Positions 1 through 9,836 are shown, numbered from the stretch's first letter. The stretch is 64,000 nucleotides of DNA from Ramlibacter sp. (GCA_016713005.1 JADJPY010000012.1:434001-498000); one strand, 5' to 3'. Notes: generated from the letters alone by a model not told the origin. Program-made: numbers and translations.

Positions 1-1188
1 AAGGAAGGTGTCGGAAGCCAACGCGCAAAGGTTGATAAAGCCCTTCGCGCCCTCAACAAACCAATAGTCGTTGTGCTTGACGATATTGATCGTCTGAACA
101 CCTCAGAAATCAGAGACATTTTCAGGCTAGTCCGCCTAACTGCTAACTTTCCCAACTTAATCTACGTTCTCGCGTTCGACCGTAAGAGGGTTGAAGATGC
201 GTTGTCTGAAGAGGGAATTCCGGGGCGCGCATACCTCGAAAAGATTCTTCAAATTGGATTTGACTTACCAACGGTACCGGAGCACGTACTCAATCAGCAG
301 ATTTTTGCTGAGATCGATGCGGCTCTCGAAGGCATTCCGAACGCAGGCAGCTTCGATTCAAATGCTTGGCCCGATGTTTTTGTGGAGGTCATTAGGCCGC
401 TTATTTCAAACATGCGGGATGTTCGCCGTTATGTTGCTGCGATTAGCGGCACAGTGAGCAGCCTTGAAGGCCAAATTGCTTTAGTTGATGTACTGGCACT
501 TGAGGCCGTCCGGGTATTCCTGCCGGACGTCTTCCAACGCTTTCCTGCCTCGGTTAGTGGTCTCACCACGACGTCAGATATTGGTTACGGCGGCGGCAGA
601 GAGCAGGTCCACCTTAAGCAAGAAATCGATGACCTGATTGATGCCGCAGGCAATCGGGCTGCGGTTGTAAGAGCAATGATTCAGAGGCTCTTCATGGCGG
701 CACAGAGGCACGTTGGAGGTTCCCACTTCGGGGCCGATTGGAGCCGCAAATGGCTTCGCGAACGTCGGGTTGCCCATCCCGATGTTCTTCGCTTATATCT
801 TGAGCGAGTCGCAGGCCAAGGGTTACTTGCGTTCAACCTTGCCGAGCTCGCATGGGGTCTTATGCCAAATAGCCAGTCTTTTGATGAATACCTTCGACGA
901 TTGGACCCGGAACAGGCCGTTGAAGTCATTGCCTCGCTAGAGGCATACGAGGATGACGTTACCCAAGATCGAGTTGCGCCCGGTGTTATCTCACTGCTAA
1001 ACCTCATCCCGGTTCTTCCCAAATTGGAGAGGGGCATGTTCGGCTTCGGAACGGAAATGGTTGTGAGCAGGGTGGTCTACCGCCTTATTCGCTCACAGAA
1101 CTCCGAAGAGTTGGTCGAATCCACAGCACGTCAGGTATTGCCACAACTCACAACCCTCTTCGCGAAGCTCACGCTCATAGAAATGATC

Positions 1189-1196
1189 GGTCATAG
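1189..1196 (+). repeat. 8-bp direct repeat, left copy
   Basis: GGTCATAG, codon-aligned (GGT CAT AG) with the NTPase frame. It is identical to 2957-2964, and the flanking bases differ on both sides, so the repeat is exactly 8 bp. It behaves like a target-site duplication of the insert between the copies. Confidence 0.65.
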
Positions 1197-2956
1197 GGTT
1201 TGGGTCGGCCGGGGTTGCGGGCGGGGTCCGGCGCGGGGTGTGGCGGGGTGCCGGGCGGTCCGGGGTCGTCCGGGTGTCGTGCGTGGTGTTGCGCCTTCTC
1301 CCGTGTGGGTGCTCCGGCTTTGGCCTGGGGGGCGGAGCGGTCCTTGCGCAGTCAAGCGTCGTCTCTCGCGCTGTGCGCGTTGCGCTTCTTCTCCGCGTGT
1401 GGCCGTCCCGCTGGCGCGCCGGGCTGGTGGCCCGGTTGGGGGGGGGCGCCTGGTCGGGGCGGCCTGCCGGACTGGCCTTCATGGCGCAGCGTTGCTGCTG
1501 TGGGGCGGGCCCAGCGCGCCTTCCGTTCTGGCTCGCGCGCGCCTGCTTGCGCCAACACGCGGGCGAGAAGCTCTCCGGCTGGGTCGGCCGCGTGCGCGCT
1601 GGGGCTCGGCCCCTTCGCCCCGGCGGGCGGCCTGGCTCCTGGTTGCGCCGGGCCGGCTCTTTGGCGGCGTGCCCCGCTCTCGTGCCGCACCCAGCCTGTC
1701 GCTGGCCGCGCCGCGGTGGCTGCTTTGCGCGCCGGTGCTGCCCGCGCCCCAGGCAAAGCCAAAGCAGGTCGGCGGTGCGGGTGGTCGGGCGCTGGTCTGT
1801 GCGCCTGCGCCCGGCTTTGCGCGTGGCGTCTGTGAGGCGTCCCGCTGCTCGCGGCTCCCAGCCTTCAGCGGCGCCGGCCGCGCGTTTGCGTCTGGTGCCC
1901 GGCCTGCGGCTGCCTTTGCGCTGGGGTTGCGGTGTTCAGGCCGTGCGCGTTCCTCGCCACGCGGGTCGTGGTCCCGCGCGTGCCCAGCTGGTCAGCGGTG
2001 GAGCCCGTGGCTGGGGTGGTGGGTTGCTGCCCGTGGCCGCGTGTGGCGCCGCCCGCAGTGCCAGGGCGGCCGGGGCGGGCGCCCGGCGGCTGTTCTTGGG
2101 GCCGGCTCGGTGTGGGCCCCGGGCGCCCGTGGGCGTTTGCTGGTCGGCGGCGCCCCGGCCGGGCTGGCCTGGGCTTGCTCGCCCCGCAGCGGCACCACTG
2201 GGCCGCTGTGTCGCGTGGGCGGGCCGGCGGCCTGTGGCGCTCCTGGCACGGGGCGCGGTCCCGGGCGCTGGGCGGCCCCGCCCGGCGTGGGCCGGGCTCT
2301 CGTGGTGGCCCCGGCTTCCCCCGCAAGGGGCCCTGTGTGCCCTGGCGCGCGGCCGGCGGCTGGCGGGCGCGGCCTCGCGCGGCGGGCTGGTTTGGGCGGC
2401 GCTGCGGTCGGCGCGGGTCCCTGGCGCGGCGGCGGCGGGGGGGCGCGGCGGGTCCCGCAGGCGGCCTTGAGTGGTCCGCGCGGGCGGCGGCGCAGCCTGG
2501 CCTGGTGCTGGCGCTGGGTCGTCGGGCCCGCGTGTTGTCCGGCGGCGCGGGCAGTCGTGGCTGGCTGTGCCTGGCGCAGTCGCGTGTCGGCGTGGGCTCG
2601 GCGCTGTATCACGCGTGCCGCGTCTGGCGGGCTGCGCTCGCGGCCGGCCGTTTGGCGTGGCTCTGCGGTTGGCCAGCGGTGTCTTGCTGCCGCGCTGGGG
2701 CTGGCCGCCGGTGCCAACGCGGCGCTTGCGGTCTCGCGCCGGCCGCCAGGCCCTCTCGGCGTCGGCCTGGCGCGGGGTGGGTGCGCCCATTGCGCGCGTG
2801 CTGGTCGGCTGTGCGCGCCCCCGTTCCTCCGGGCGGTCCCTTCGTCGGGCTCAAAACAAGCACGGCATCCAGCTGCGTCAGATTGGCGCGCCCTCGGGCG
2901 CCGGTCACGTGCGGTCGGCGGTCACGTTCGCCGGAATACGCAATAGAGAAGGCGTT
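1197..2956. mobile_element. Hyper-GC, A-depleted 1.76 kb insert of unknown class
   Basis: This block of 1760 bp lies between 8-bp direct repeats inside the KAP NTPase gene. Four rows counted by eye (1441, 2041, 2281, 2521) have 46, 50, 48 and 46 G+C of 60, with only 2-3 A but 8-12 T on the plus strand. Long open frames on both strands follow from the lack of A (stop codons and their complements need A); their translations are Ala/Arg/Gly/Pro-rich low complexity and match no family I know. A G run lies near 1438-1446. The last 95 bases return to normal composition and hold two CGGTCACG copies (2902-2909, 2919-2926), which could be protein-binding repeats at an element end. No terminal inverted repeat or transposase was found. 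It may be a non-autonomous element, a structured-RNA element or a partly artefactual assembly. Confidence 0.5.
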
Positions 2957-2964
2957 GGTCATAG
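2957..2964 (+). repeat. 8-bp direct repeat, right copy
   Basis: This GGTCATAG matches 1189-1196 and begins a codon in the frame that continues the NTPase (GGT CAT AGA CTT). The spacing of 1768 bp is not a multiple of three, which explains the change from frame 1 to frame 2. Confidence 0.65.
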
Positions 2965-3423
2965 ACTTGTTCCTGCCGCAGTTTCAAACGAACTTGAAGC
3001 GGCATGGAGGGCTGAACTTCGAGCCCTTGACGCCGAAAAGCTCGCGCACGAACCCGGACTATTGCGTTCACTGCGCGTCCTAAAACGAGAAGCCACTCAA
3101 GATGAGCCTAAGTTCATCGTCCCGATTGATACGCGGGTCACCCACTCGCTCCTGCTCTCAGGCCAAAGCGAGGTTAGAAGGCAAACGGTGGGCAATCGGG
3201 CTGTGACTCGCTCCCCGCGACTTGCTTGGGACGTGCTGATAGAAATTTAGGGGGATGAAGAAACGCTCCATGCCTCCTTGGAGCAATTGAGGGAATCTCC
3301 ATTGCCCGGCAGCGCCGAGTTGGTGCAGCTTGCTGACCGATATATCGGAGGATGGCGACCTAAAGATTTTGGCGATGACTAGGTGCACGATGACTATTCG
3401 CCTTGGCTCATCGGCACGAAGTC

Positions 3424-3490
3424 GCCCAACCCATCATTCCACCGGACCTGCGCAAAAAGCCGTGCAGGCCGGTGAATTCAGACGTTAGCG
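3424..3490 (+). other. attC-like integron recombination site
   Basis: The R'' box GCCCAAC at 3424-3430 fits RYYYAAC. GTTAGCG at 3484-3490 is the R' box; its GTT core is intact but the RRRY part is imperfect. Between them CACCGG-A-CCTGC (3440-3451) pairs with GCAGG-CCGGTG (3464-3474): 11 base pairs with a single bulged A, the extrahelical base expected in attC, around a 12-nt loop. In the usual polarity the cassette it closes lies upstream, which here is the NTPase remnant. No integrase and no second attC was seen. Confidence 0.6.
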
Positions 3491-3519
3491 CGCAAGTTGC
3501 ACCAGAGAAGGGGAAGGTC

Positions 3520-4494
3520 ATGGGAACTTCGAGCGGGTTTGCAATCTGGCGAGCAGTTTCAATTGCAGGCCTGCTTGCCGCATCAACGCCGTCCGTCTTT
3601 GGGGTTGACTATGTGGAGCCCACCGCAGAGCAGGTGGCGCGCTGCATGACGCTTCCGAACAGCGGATTGCAGCAAGCTTGCAGGGGCGGATATTCGGTCC
3701 AGGGGCTCAAGTTCCCCGACGAAGCCAGTGAACTCAGCCTCTTCAGCAATACCGGCCGAATGGCGATTTTCAAGCCGAAGGGTCCTGGCCCCCATCCGGC
3801 AGTGCTACTGCTGCATCCCTGCGGCGGCGTAGGCGATCCCAACCACATTCGTTTCTGGGCCAGCAAGGCTGTCGAGGAGGGATACGTTGCCTTTGTCGTC
3901 GACAGCTGGACACAGCGTGGCATAGCGGAGATTTGCCGTACTCGACCGCCCGGGTTCGTTCCCATTCACATGATGGTGCGTTCTCGCGATGCGTATGAAG
4001 CGCTTGCGCACCTTGGAAAGTTTGACTTTGTTGATGTTGCGCGGGTAGCGACGATCGGCTTTTCCAATGGCGGACGCGTGAGCTACCTGCTGGGAAGCGA
4101 TTCTGTTGCCCAGATGTATGCAGTAAATGGCCGCAGATTCGTTGCGACGGTTGCGGTCTATGGCCAGTGCTTCAACCGGGAGCTCGGATTGACCTTTCTT
4201 CGTCCGGATGTAAGCCGGCCGCTCCTGGCCTTGCTGGGTGAGCTTGACGAAGATGGCAACCCCGAGGACTGCGTCCCGAGACTCCAGGAGTTGAAGTCGC
4301 GGGGAACCGATGTGACATGGCACGTCTTTCCGAAAACCGGGCATGCCTGGGATCAGCAGGCATTTCGGGTTCCACAGCGAAATGCACAGATTGGAAACAC
4401 GGCCGGGGTGCTTTCTGCCTACGACCCCCGCGTCGCCGAAGAATCACGCGATCGGGTGTTTTCGTATCTCGCCCCTCGCATGAAGGGAAGATGA
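3520..4494 (+). CDS. Exported dienelactone hydrolase family protein
   Basis: An alpha/beta hydrolase of 324 aa, probably periplasmic. The ATG at 3520 has a purine-rich AGAAGGGGAAGG before it and opens a signal peptide (WRAVSIAGLLAASTPSVFG). The frame is also open back to 3403, but that part translates the attC site and is not counted. The fold signature is AVLLLHPCGG, then a nucleophile in GFSNGG (Ser182), a likely acid Asp243 (GELDED) and His275 (GHAWD). Dienelactone hydrolases usually have Cys as nucleophile, so the substrate here is open. The gene directly follows an attC-like site, so it may have entered as a cassette, though no second attC follows. Confidence 0.7.
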   Translation: MGTSSGFAIWRAVSIAGLLAASTPSVFGVDYVEPTAEQVARCMTLPNSGLQQACRGGYSVQGLKFPDEASELSLFSNTGRMAIFKPKGPGPHPAVLLLHPCGGVGDPNHIRFWASKAVEEGYVAFVVDSWTQRGIAEICRTRPPGFVPIHMMVRSRDAYEALAHLGKFDFVDVARVATIGFSNGGRVSYLLGSDSVAQMYAVNGRRFVATVAVYGQCFNRELGLTFLRPDVSRPLLALLGELDEDGNPEDCVPRLQELKSRGTDVTWHVFPKTGHAWDQQAFRVPQRNAQIGNTAGVLSAYDPRVAEESRDRVFSYLAPRMKGR

Positions 4495-4667
4495 TGGCGC
4501 AATGAGCGCATGCGAGACGCTGGTGCACGGCAACCCGGCCGCGCAACGGACGCCCGAGTGGAACGTGGTCGTGCTGACATCGGCTGCCGCGTCGCTGGCT
4601 TTCACATTGGCCACACACGCGAGCAATACACTGACATCCTCTACACCGCTGAAACCACGAGGCACAT

Positions 4668-5045
4668 ATGGGACTACTTGACGGAATGCTCGGAAACGCG
4701 TCGAAGATCGACGCCGCCAAGATTCAGGCAGAGTTCAGCCAGATTCTTGCTCCGGGCGAGAAGGTTGAACACGCCTACCAGCTGATTCGGGACTACTTCG
4801 TCTTTACCGACAAGCGGTTCGTGCTTGTGGACAAGCAGGGGTTCACCGGCAGCAAGGTCGAGTACCACTCAATCCCGTACAAGAGCATCACGCACTTCAG
4901 CATTGAGACGGCTGACACTTTTGATCTTGATGCCGAGCTCAAGATCTGGATTTCGGGCACTGCGGCCCCGCTGCAGAAGCAGTTCAACAAGAAGCTGAGC
5001 ATTTACGAAGTTCAATCCGTGCTCGCCAGCTACGTTCTGCGGTAG
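4668..5045 (+). CDS. PH-domain protein (bPH_1 type)
   Basis: This small protein of 125 aa has no signal peptide or membrane segment. The whole chain fits the bacterial pleckstrin-homology-like domain: a helical start (MGLLDGMLGNASKIDAAKIQ), then strands including YFVFTDKRFVLVDKQG and VEYHSIPYKSITHFSIET, and a C-terminal helix ending in SVLASYVLR. Family members are widespread and mostly uncharacterised; some oligomerise into rings. The gene stands alone, convergent with recJ, with 173 bp before it in which I see nothing recognisable. Confidence 0.75.
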   Translation: MGLLDGMLGNASKIDAAKIQAEFSQILAPGEKVEHAYQLIRDYFVFTDKRFVLVDKQGFTGSKVEYHSIPYKSITHFSIETADTFDLDAELKIWISGTAAPLQKQFNKKLSIYEVQSVLASYVLR

Positions 5046-5099
5046 AACAGTTCGAGCGGCGCGGCCTGCCCGCCGGCAGCGCGCCGGTTGACCCGGACG

Positions 5100-6800
5100 C
5101 TAGACCTCCGCCCCCTCCACCAGAAACCGCACCCGCCGCTGGCCGTTCCACTCGTCCGCGTCCAGCCGGAAAGCCAGCTTCACGCGGGCGGGCAGGGGCT
5201 CGGTGTGGCCAAACCAGATGCCGTCCACCGGCTGGCCCTGGTGCTTGAGGCGCAGCGCCAGGTGCTTTTCGCCCACCAGGCGCTGTGACACCACTTCCAC
5301 TTCTTCGCTGAACACGGGCGCGGCAAAGCCCTGGCCCCACACCTCGTGCTGCAGCGTGTCCACCAGCTCGGTGCGGCGGTACTGCGGCTCCAGCGGGCCG
5401 TCGGTGGCCAGGCGGCGCGTCAGCGTGGCGGCGTCCAGCCACTCCAGCGCCACCTGTTGCAGCGCCTCGTCAAAGGTGTCCAGGTGGTCCTCGGCCAGGG
5501 TGCAGCCGGCCGCCATGGCGTGGCCGCCAAAGCGCAGCAGCACGCCGGGGTGGCGCTTGGCCACCAGGTCCAGCGCGTCGCGCAGGTGAAAGCCGTCAAT
5601 CGATCGGCCCGAGCCTTTCAGCTCCCCCGGGGTCTGGCTGGGGGCAAACACAAAAGCGGGCCGGTGCAGCCTGTCCTTCAGGCGCGCGGCCACGATGCCC
5701 ACCACGCCCTCGTGGAAGTCGGGGTCAAACACGCAGATGGCGGGCGGTGGCTCGTCGCCGTCCTCAAACAGCGTGGCGGCAAACTCAAAGGCCTGCTCGC
5801 GCATGCCGGTTTCTATCTCGCGGCGCTCGCGGTTGATGCCGTCCAGCGTGCGCGCCAGCTCGGCGGCGCGCGCCGGGTCGTCGGTCAGCAGGCATTCGAT
5901 GCCCAGCGTCATGTCGGCCAGCCGCCCGGCGGCGTTGATGCGCGGGCCCAGCGCAAAGCCCAGGTCGAAAGTGGTGGCGCGGCTCGCGTCGCGCCCGGCC
6001 GCGCGGAAGAGCTCCGCCAGGCCGGGCGGGAGCGCGCCGGCGCGGATGCGGCGCAGGCCCTGCGCCACCAGGCGGCGGTTGTTGGCGTCCAGCTTGACGA
6101 CGTCGGCCACGGTGCCCAGGGCCACCAGGGGCAGCAGGGCGTCCAGCCGGGGTTGATCTTGCTGTGTCCAGGCGCCGCGGGCGCGCAGCTCGCCGCGCAG
6201 GGCCAGCAGCACGTAAAACATCACGCCCACGCCGGCCAGCGCCTTGCTGGCAAAGGGGCAGCCGGGCTGGTTGGGGTTGACGATGACGGCGGCGGCCGGC
6301 AGCTGCGCGGCGGGCAAGTGGTGATCGGTCACCAGCACGGGCAGGCCCAGCGCGTTGGCGGCGTCCACGCCCTCCACGCTGGCGATGCCGTTGTCCACGG
6401 TGACGAGCAGTTGCGCGCCCAGCGCCTTGACGCGCTGCGCGATGGGCGGCGTCAGGCCGTAGCCGTCGGTGACGCGGTCGGGCACCAGGTAGGTGACGTC
6501 GCGTGCGCCCAGCAGGCGCAGGCCGCGCAGCGCCACGGCGCAGGCGGTGGCGCCGTCGCAGTCGTAGTCGGCCACGATGCAGATCTTGCGGCCGTCGGCA
6601 ATGGCGTCGGCCAGCAGGCGCGCGGCATCGGCCACGCCTTTCAGGTCGTCCGGCGGCAGCAGGCGTGAGAGGGCGTCGTCCAGCTCGTCGCGGCTGCTCA
6701 CGCCACGGGCGGCGTACAGGCGCGCCAGCAGCGGGTGCACGCCAGCCTGCTCCAGCGCCCAGGCGGCGCGCGGGGGGACGTTGCGTGCTATCAATTTCAT
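5100..6800 (-). CDS. recJ: Single-stranded-DNA-specific exonuclease RecJ
   Basis: A cytoplasmic 5'-3' ssDNA exonuclease of 566 aa, acting in recombination and mismatch repair. It shows DHH-superfamily metal motifs: ADYDCDG (Asp78, Asp80, Asp82), VDNG near 136 and TDHH at 159-161, followed by the DHHA1 domain with GGHAMAAG. The length is usual. The ATG at 6800 overlaps the stop of the upstream rpfE-like gene (ATGA), so the two are translationally coupled. Both this start and that stop lie inside a copy of the dispersed 65-bp repeat (6786-6851), and the first codons (MKLIA) come from its hairpin. Confidence 0.95.
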   Translation of the reverse strand: MKLIARNVPPRAAWALEQAGVHPLLARLYAARGVSSRDELDDALSRLLPPDDLKGVADAARLLADAIADGRKICIVADYDCDGATACAVALRGLRLLGARDVTYLVPDRVTDGYGLTPPIAQRVKALGAQLLVTVDNGIASVEGVDAANALGLPVLVTDHHLPAAQLPAAAVIVNPNQPGCPFASKALAGVGVMFYVLLALRGELRARGAWTQQDQPRLDALLPLVALGTVADVVKLDANNRRLVAQGLRRIRAGALPPGLAELFRAAGRDASRATTFDLGFALGPRINAAGRLADMTLGIECLLTDDPARAAELARTLDGINRERREIETGMREQAFEFAATLFEDGDEPPPAICVFDPDFHEGVVGIVAARLKDRLHRPAFVFAPSQTPGELKGSGRSIDGFHLRDALDLVAKRHPGVLLRFGGHAMAAGCTLAEDHLDTFDEALQQVALEWLDAATLTRRLATDGPLEPQYRRTELVDTLQHEVWGQGFAAPVFSEEVEVVSQRLVGEKHLALRLKHQGQPVDGIWFGHTEPLPARVKLAFRLDADEWNGQRRVRFLVEGAEV

Positions 6801-6851
6801 AGCGCTTCAATCAATGCGGACGGGGGCTGGAGGCCAAAAAGGCCCCTAAAA
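6786..6851 (+). repeat. Dispersed 65-bp repeat, copy A
   Basis: The hairpin GCTATCAATTTCATAGC (6787-6803) is followed by GGGGGCTGGAGGCC (6822-6835), a second hairpin GGCCAAAAAGGCC and TAAAA. This is the most complete copy. It spans the rpfE-recJ junction, supplying the ATG of recJ and the last codons and stop of the rpfE-like gene. Confidence 0.8.
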
Positions 6852-7747
6852 CGGGCGAAGAGGCCGCGCGGGGCGTTTTGCAGGGTCACGGCGGCGTTTT
6901 CACCGCACAGCGTCAGGGTGACGGGCTCGCCGCGCCCGGCGCGCGCCAGCAGTTCGGCCATGCGGCTGGCGTCCAGCGCCTGCCAGGCGGCCGTCCAGGC
7001 CTGTGCGTCGTCGCGCAGGGCGGCGTCGCGCAGGGACAGCTCCAGCTCGGGCGGGGGCCCGGCTGGCTGGGCCAAGTCTGCCGGCAGGGCGCCCGCGCCG
7101 CTGACCCAGAACGAGTTGACGTCGGGCAGGCGTTGCGCCGTGCGCGTGTCGTTGAAGGGGTGGGTGTACAGCAGCATCTGCATCTCGCTTTGCAGGCGGC
7201 GCAGCGGGGCGGCCTGTGGGTCGCCGCTGTTGCCGGTGCTGCGGGTGTCCAGGTTGCGGCCGATCACGCGGTCCAGCGAGGCGCAGGGCAGGTTGCGGAA
7301 CACCTCGCCGCGCGCCAGCCAGCGGGTGGGGGCTTCGTACTGCAAGGTGATGCCGTCGGTGGCAAACCAGGGCGCCAGGTCGGCCAGCAGGGCGCGCGAG
7401 GCGGGCTCGTCCAGCATCAGCGCGGCGGGGTCGTCCAGCGCCACGTGGTCGGTGGCCACATGCCAGTGGCAGGGGGTGATCCAGGCCCAGGCGTCGCTGC
7501 CGGGCTCGCCCCCGCCGGCGCGCAGCGACCACGCCGCCCAGGGCAGGCAGCCGTCGGCCTGGGTGAGCCCCAGCGCGCGGGCCAGCGCGCGTTCGTGCGG
7601 CGGGGTCAGGGTGGATTCGTCCGCGCGGTCGGTGTGCACCGGCTGCAGGCGGGCCAGCAGGGCGCGCAGTTGGGGCAGCTCAAGGCGGGCCATGGCTTCG
7701 CGGCAGGCGGGCGACGCCGATGCGGCGAAGGGGACGATCAGGTGCAT
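6797..7747 (-). CDS. RpfE-like protein next to recJ
   Basis: A cytoplasmic protein of 316 aa. I recognise it as the RpfE-type protein encoded beside recJ in many beta- and gammaproteobacteria (first named in the Xanthomonas rpf region), sometimes annotated as a phosphoglycerate-mutase-like protein. Recognisable segments are MHLIVPFAASASPACREAM at the start, WAWITPCHWHVATDHV near the middle and LPDVNSFWVSGAGALP in the C-terminal half. Its molecular function is not known. The ATG at 7747 was chosen because the longer frame upstream only runs antisense through lolC/E. It precedes and overlaps recJ; its C-terminus (LQPPSALIEAL) is encoded by repeat copy A. Confidence 0.75.
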   Translation of the reverse strand: MHLIVPFAASASPACREAMARLELPQLRALLARLQPVHTDRADESTLTPPHERALARALGLTQADGCLPWAAWSLRAGGGEPGSDAWAWITPCHWHVATDHVALDDPAALMLDEPASRALLADLAPWFATDGITLQYEAPTRWLARGEVFRNLPCASLDRVIGRNLDTRSTGNSGDPQAAPLRRLQSEMQMLLYTHPFNDTRTAQRLPDVNSFWVSGAGALPADLAQPAGPPPELELSLRDAALRDDAQAWTAAWQALDASRMAELLARAGRGEPVTLTLCGENAAVTLQNAPRGLFARFRGLFGLQPPSALIEAL

Positions 7748-7804
7748 GGGGGGATTGTCGGGCACGGCAGGTGGCGCGCGGGCCGCGTGCCACAATGCCC
7801 GGCC

Positions 7805-9053
7805 ATGCAAACCCCCTATGAGCTGACCCTGGGCTGGCGCTACACGCGCGCCGGCCGCGCGTCGCGCCGCAACGGTTTCATTTCGTTCATCTCCGGTGTG
7901 TCGATGCTGGGCATCGCGCTGGGCGTGGCCGCGCTGATCATCGTGCTGAGCGTGATGAACGGATTCCAGAAAGAAGTGCGCGACCGCATGCTTGGCGTGG
8001 TCTCGCACATCGAGATCAGCGCGCCCGGCGGCGCAGCGCTGCCCGACATGCGCCGCACCGTGGCCGAGGTGGCCAAACACCCGCAGGTGCTGGGCGCGGC
8101 GCCCTACATCGGCGCGCAGGCCCTGCTGGCGCGGGGCGAGGACATGAAGGGCGCCATCATCCGCGGCATACTGCCGGAGTACGAGCCCGCGGTCACCGAG
8201 CTTGCCGCGCAGCTGGCCAGCGGGCCGCTGGGGCGGCTGAAGGCCGGCGAGTTCGGCATCCTGCTGGGCAATGAGCTGGCGCTGTCGCTGGGCGTGCGAG
8301 AGGGCGACCCGGTGACGCTGATCGCGCCCAGCGGCCAGGTCACCCCGGCTGGCGTGGTGCCGCGCCTCAAGCAGATGACGGTGGTGGGCATCTTTGAATC
8401 CGGCCACTACGAGTACGACGCCGGGCTGGCGATGATCCACCAGGAGGACGCGGCGCGCATCTTCCGCCTGGAGGGCCCCACCGGCATCCGGCTGCGCCTG
8501 AAGGACCTGCACCAGGCGCGCAGCGTGGCGGCCGACTTGGCGGGCATGCTCAGCGGCGACTTGCTCATCCGCGACTGGACGCGGCAGAACCGCACCTGGT
8601 TTGCCGCCGTGCAGCTGGAAAAACGCATGATGTTCATCATCCTCACGCTGATCGTGGCGGTGGCCGCGTTCAACCTGGTCAGCACGCTGGTGATGACGGT
8701 GACCGACAAGCGCGCCGACATCGCCATCCTGCGCACGCTGGGGGCCAGCCCGCGCAGCATCATGGCGGTGTTTGTGGTGCAGGGCGCCATGGTGGGCGTG
8801 ATCGGCACGCTGGCCGGGCTGCTGCTGGGCTTGGGCGTGGCCTTCAACATCGACACCATCGTGCCGGCGCTGGAACGCCTTTTTGGTGCGGCTTTCCTGC
8901 CGCGCGACGTGTACCTGATCAGCCGCATGCCCAGCGAGCCACTGGCCGCCGACATCGTGCCGATTGCGGTGATCTCGCTGGTGCTGGCGTTTGCCGCCAC
9001 GCTGTACCCCAGCTGGCGCGCCAGCCGCGTCAACCCGGCGGAGGCGCTGCGCT

Positions 9054-9061
<8 letters not shown>
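7805..9061 (+). CDS. lolC: Lipoprotein-releasing ABC transporter permease LolC/E
   Basis: The inner-membrane permease (418 aa) of the Lol system, which extracts lipoproteins from the inner membrane and passes them to LolA. A first membrane span (MLGIALGVAALIIVLSVMNGF) sits just after the cytoplasmic start, then a large periplasmic domain and three C-terminal spans (IILTLIVAVAAFNLVSTLV; AVFVVQGAMVGVIGTLAGLLL; IVPIAVISLVLAFAATLYP). This is the FtsX/MacB-type layout. Many Burkholderiales have a single LolC/E permease, so the C/E distinction is not meaningful. The stop overlaps the lolD start by 8 bp. Its partner LolA is encoded far away at 50153. Confidence 0.93.
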
Positions 9062-9812
<751 letters not shown>

Positions 9813-9836
9813 CCCCTGGCGCGCCGGGGCGACGCA

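Larger units (their letters stand above)
1..3382 (+). pseudogene. KAP-family P-loop NTPase, start outside window, split by an insert
   Basis: The gene is open from the first base in frame 1 to about 1196 and resumes in frame 2 from 2957 to a stop at 3380-3382. A Walker B-type strand (IVVVLDDIDRL, codons 22-32) followed by LVRLTANFPNLIYVLAFD fits KAP NTPases, often membrane-linked ATPases found in accessory DNA; Walker A would lie upstream of the window. Joining the halves at the shared GGTCATAG gives a smooth EMIGHRLVPAAVSN reading. A TAG at 3248-3250 then cuts off the last 43 codons (DVLIEI-stop-GDEETL), perhaps from a Tyr codon. Row 61-120 is only 25/60 G+C, far below the chromosome, so the gene looks acquired. 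It cannot make a full product. The family call is good; the biological role is unknown. Confidence 0.75.

Noticed and set aside
1197..2946. Several long open frames on both strands in the GC-rich block
   Set aside because: They are open because A is nearly absent on the plus strand, so stops cannot form. The translations are Ala/Arg/Gly/Pro low complexity with no domain.
1189..2964. The insert as a group I or II intron
   Set aside because: Introns do not leave an 8-bp duplicate of flanking coding sequence, and no intron-encoded protein or typical intron boundary was seen.
3403..3519. Upstream start for the dienelactone hydrolase
   Set aside because: These codons translate the attC-like site; the ATG at 3520 gives a proper signal peptide and ribosome site.
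5346..6668. 440-codon plus-strand open frame
   Set aside because: It is a shadow of recJ with low-complexity Gln/Gly/His content.
9815..9832. Palindrome CCCC-TGGCGCGCC-GGGG as terminator between lolD and the VWA gene
   Set aside because: No T run follows on either strand; it may be chance in GC-rich DNA.
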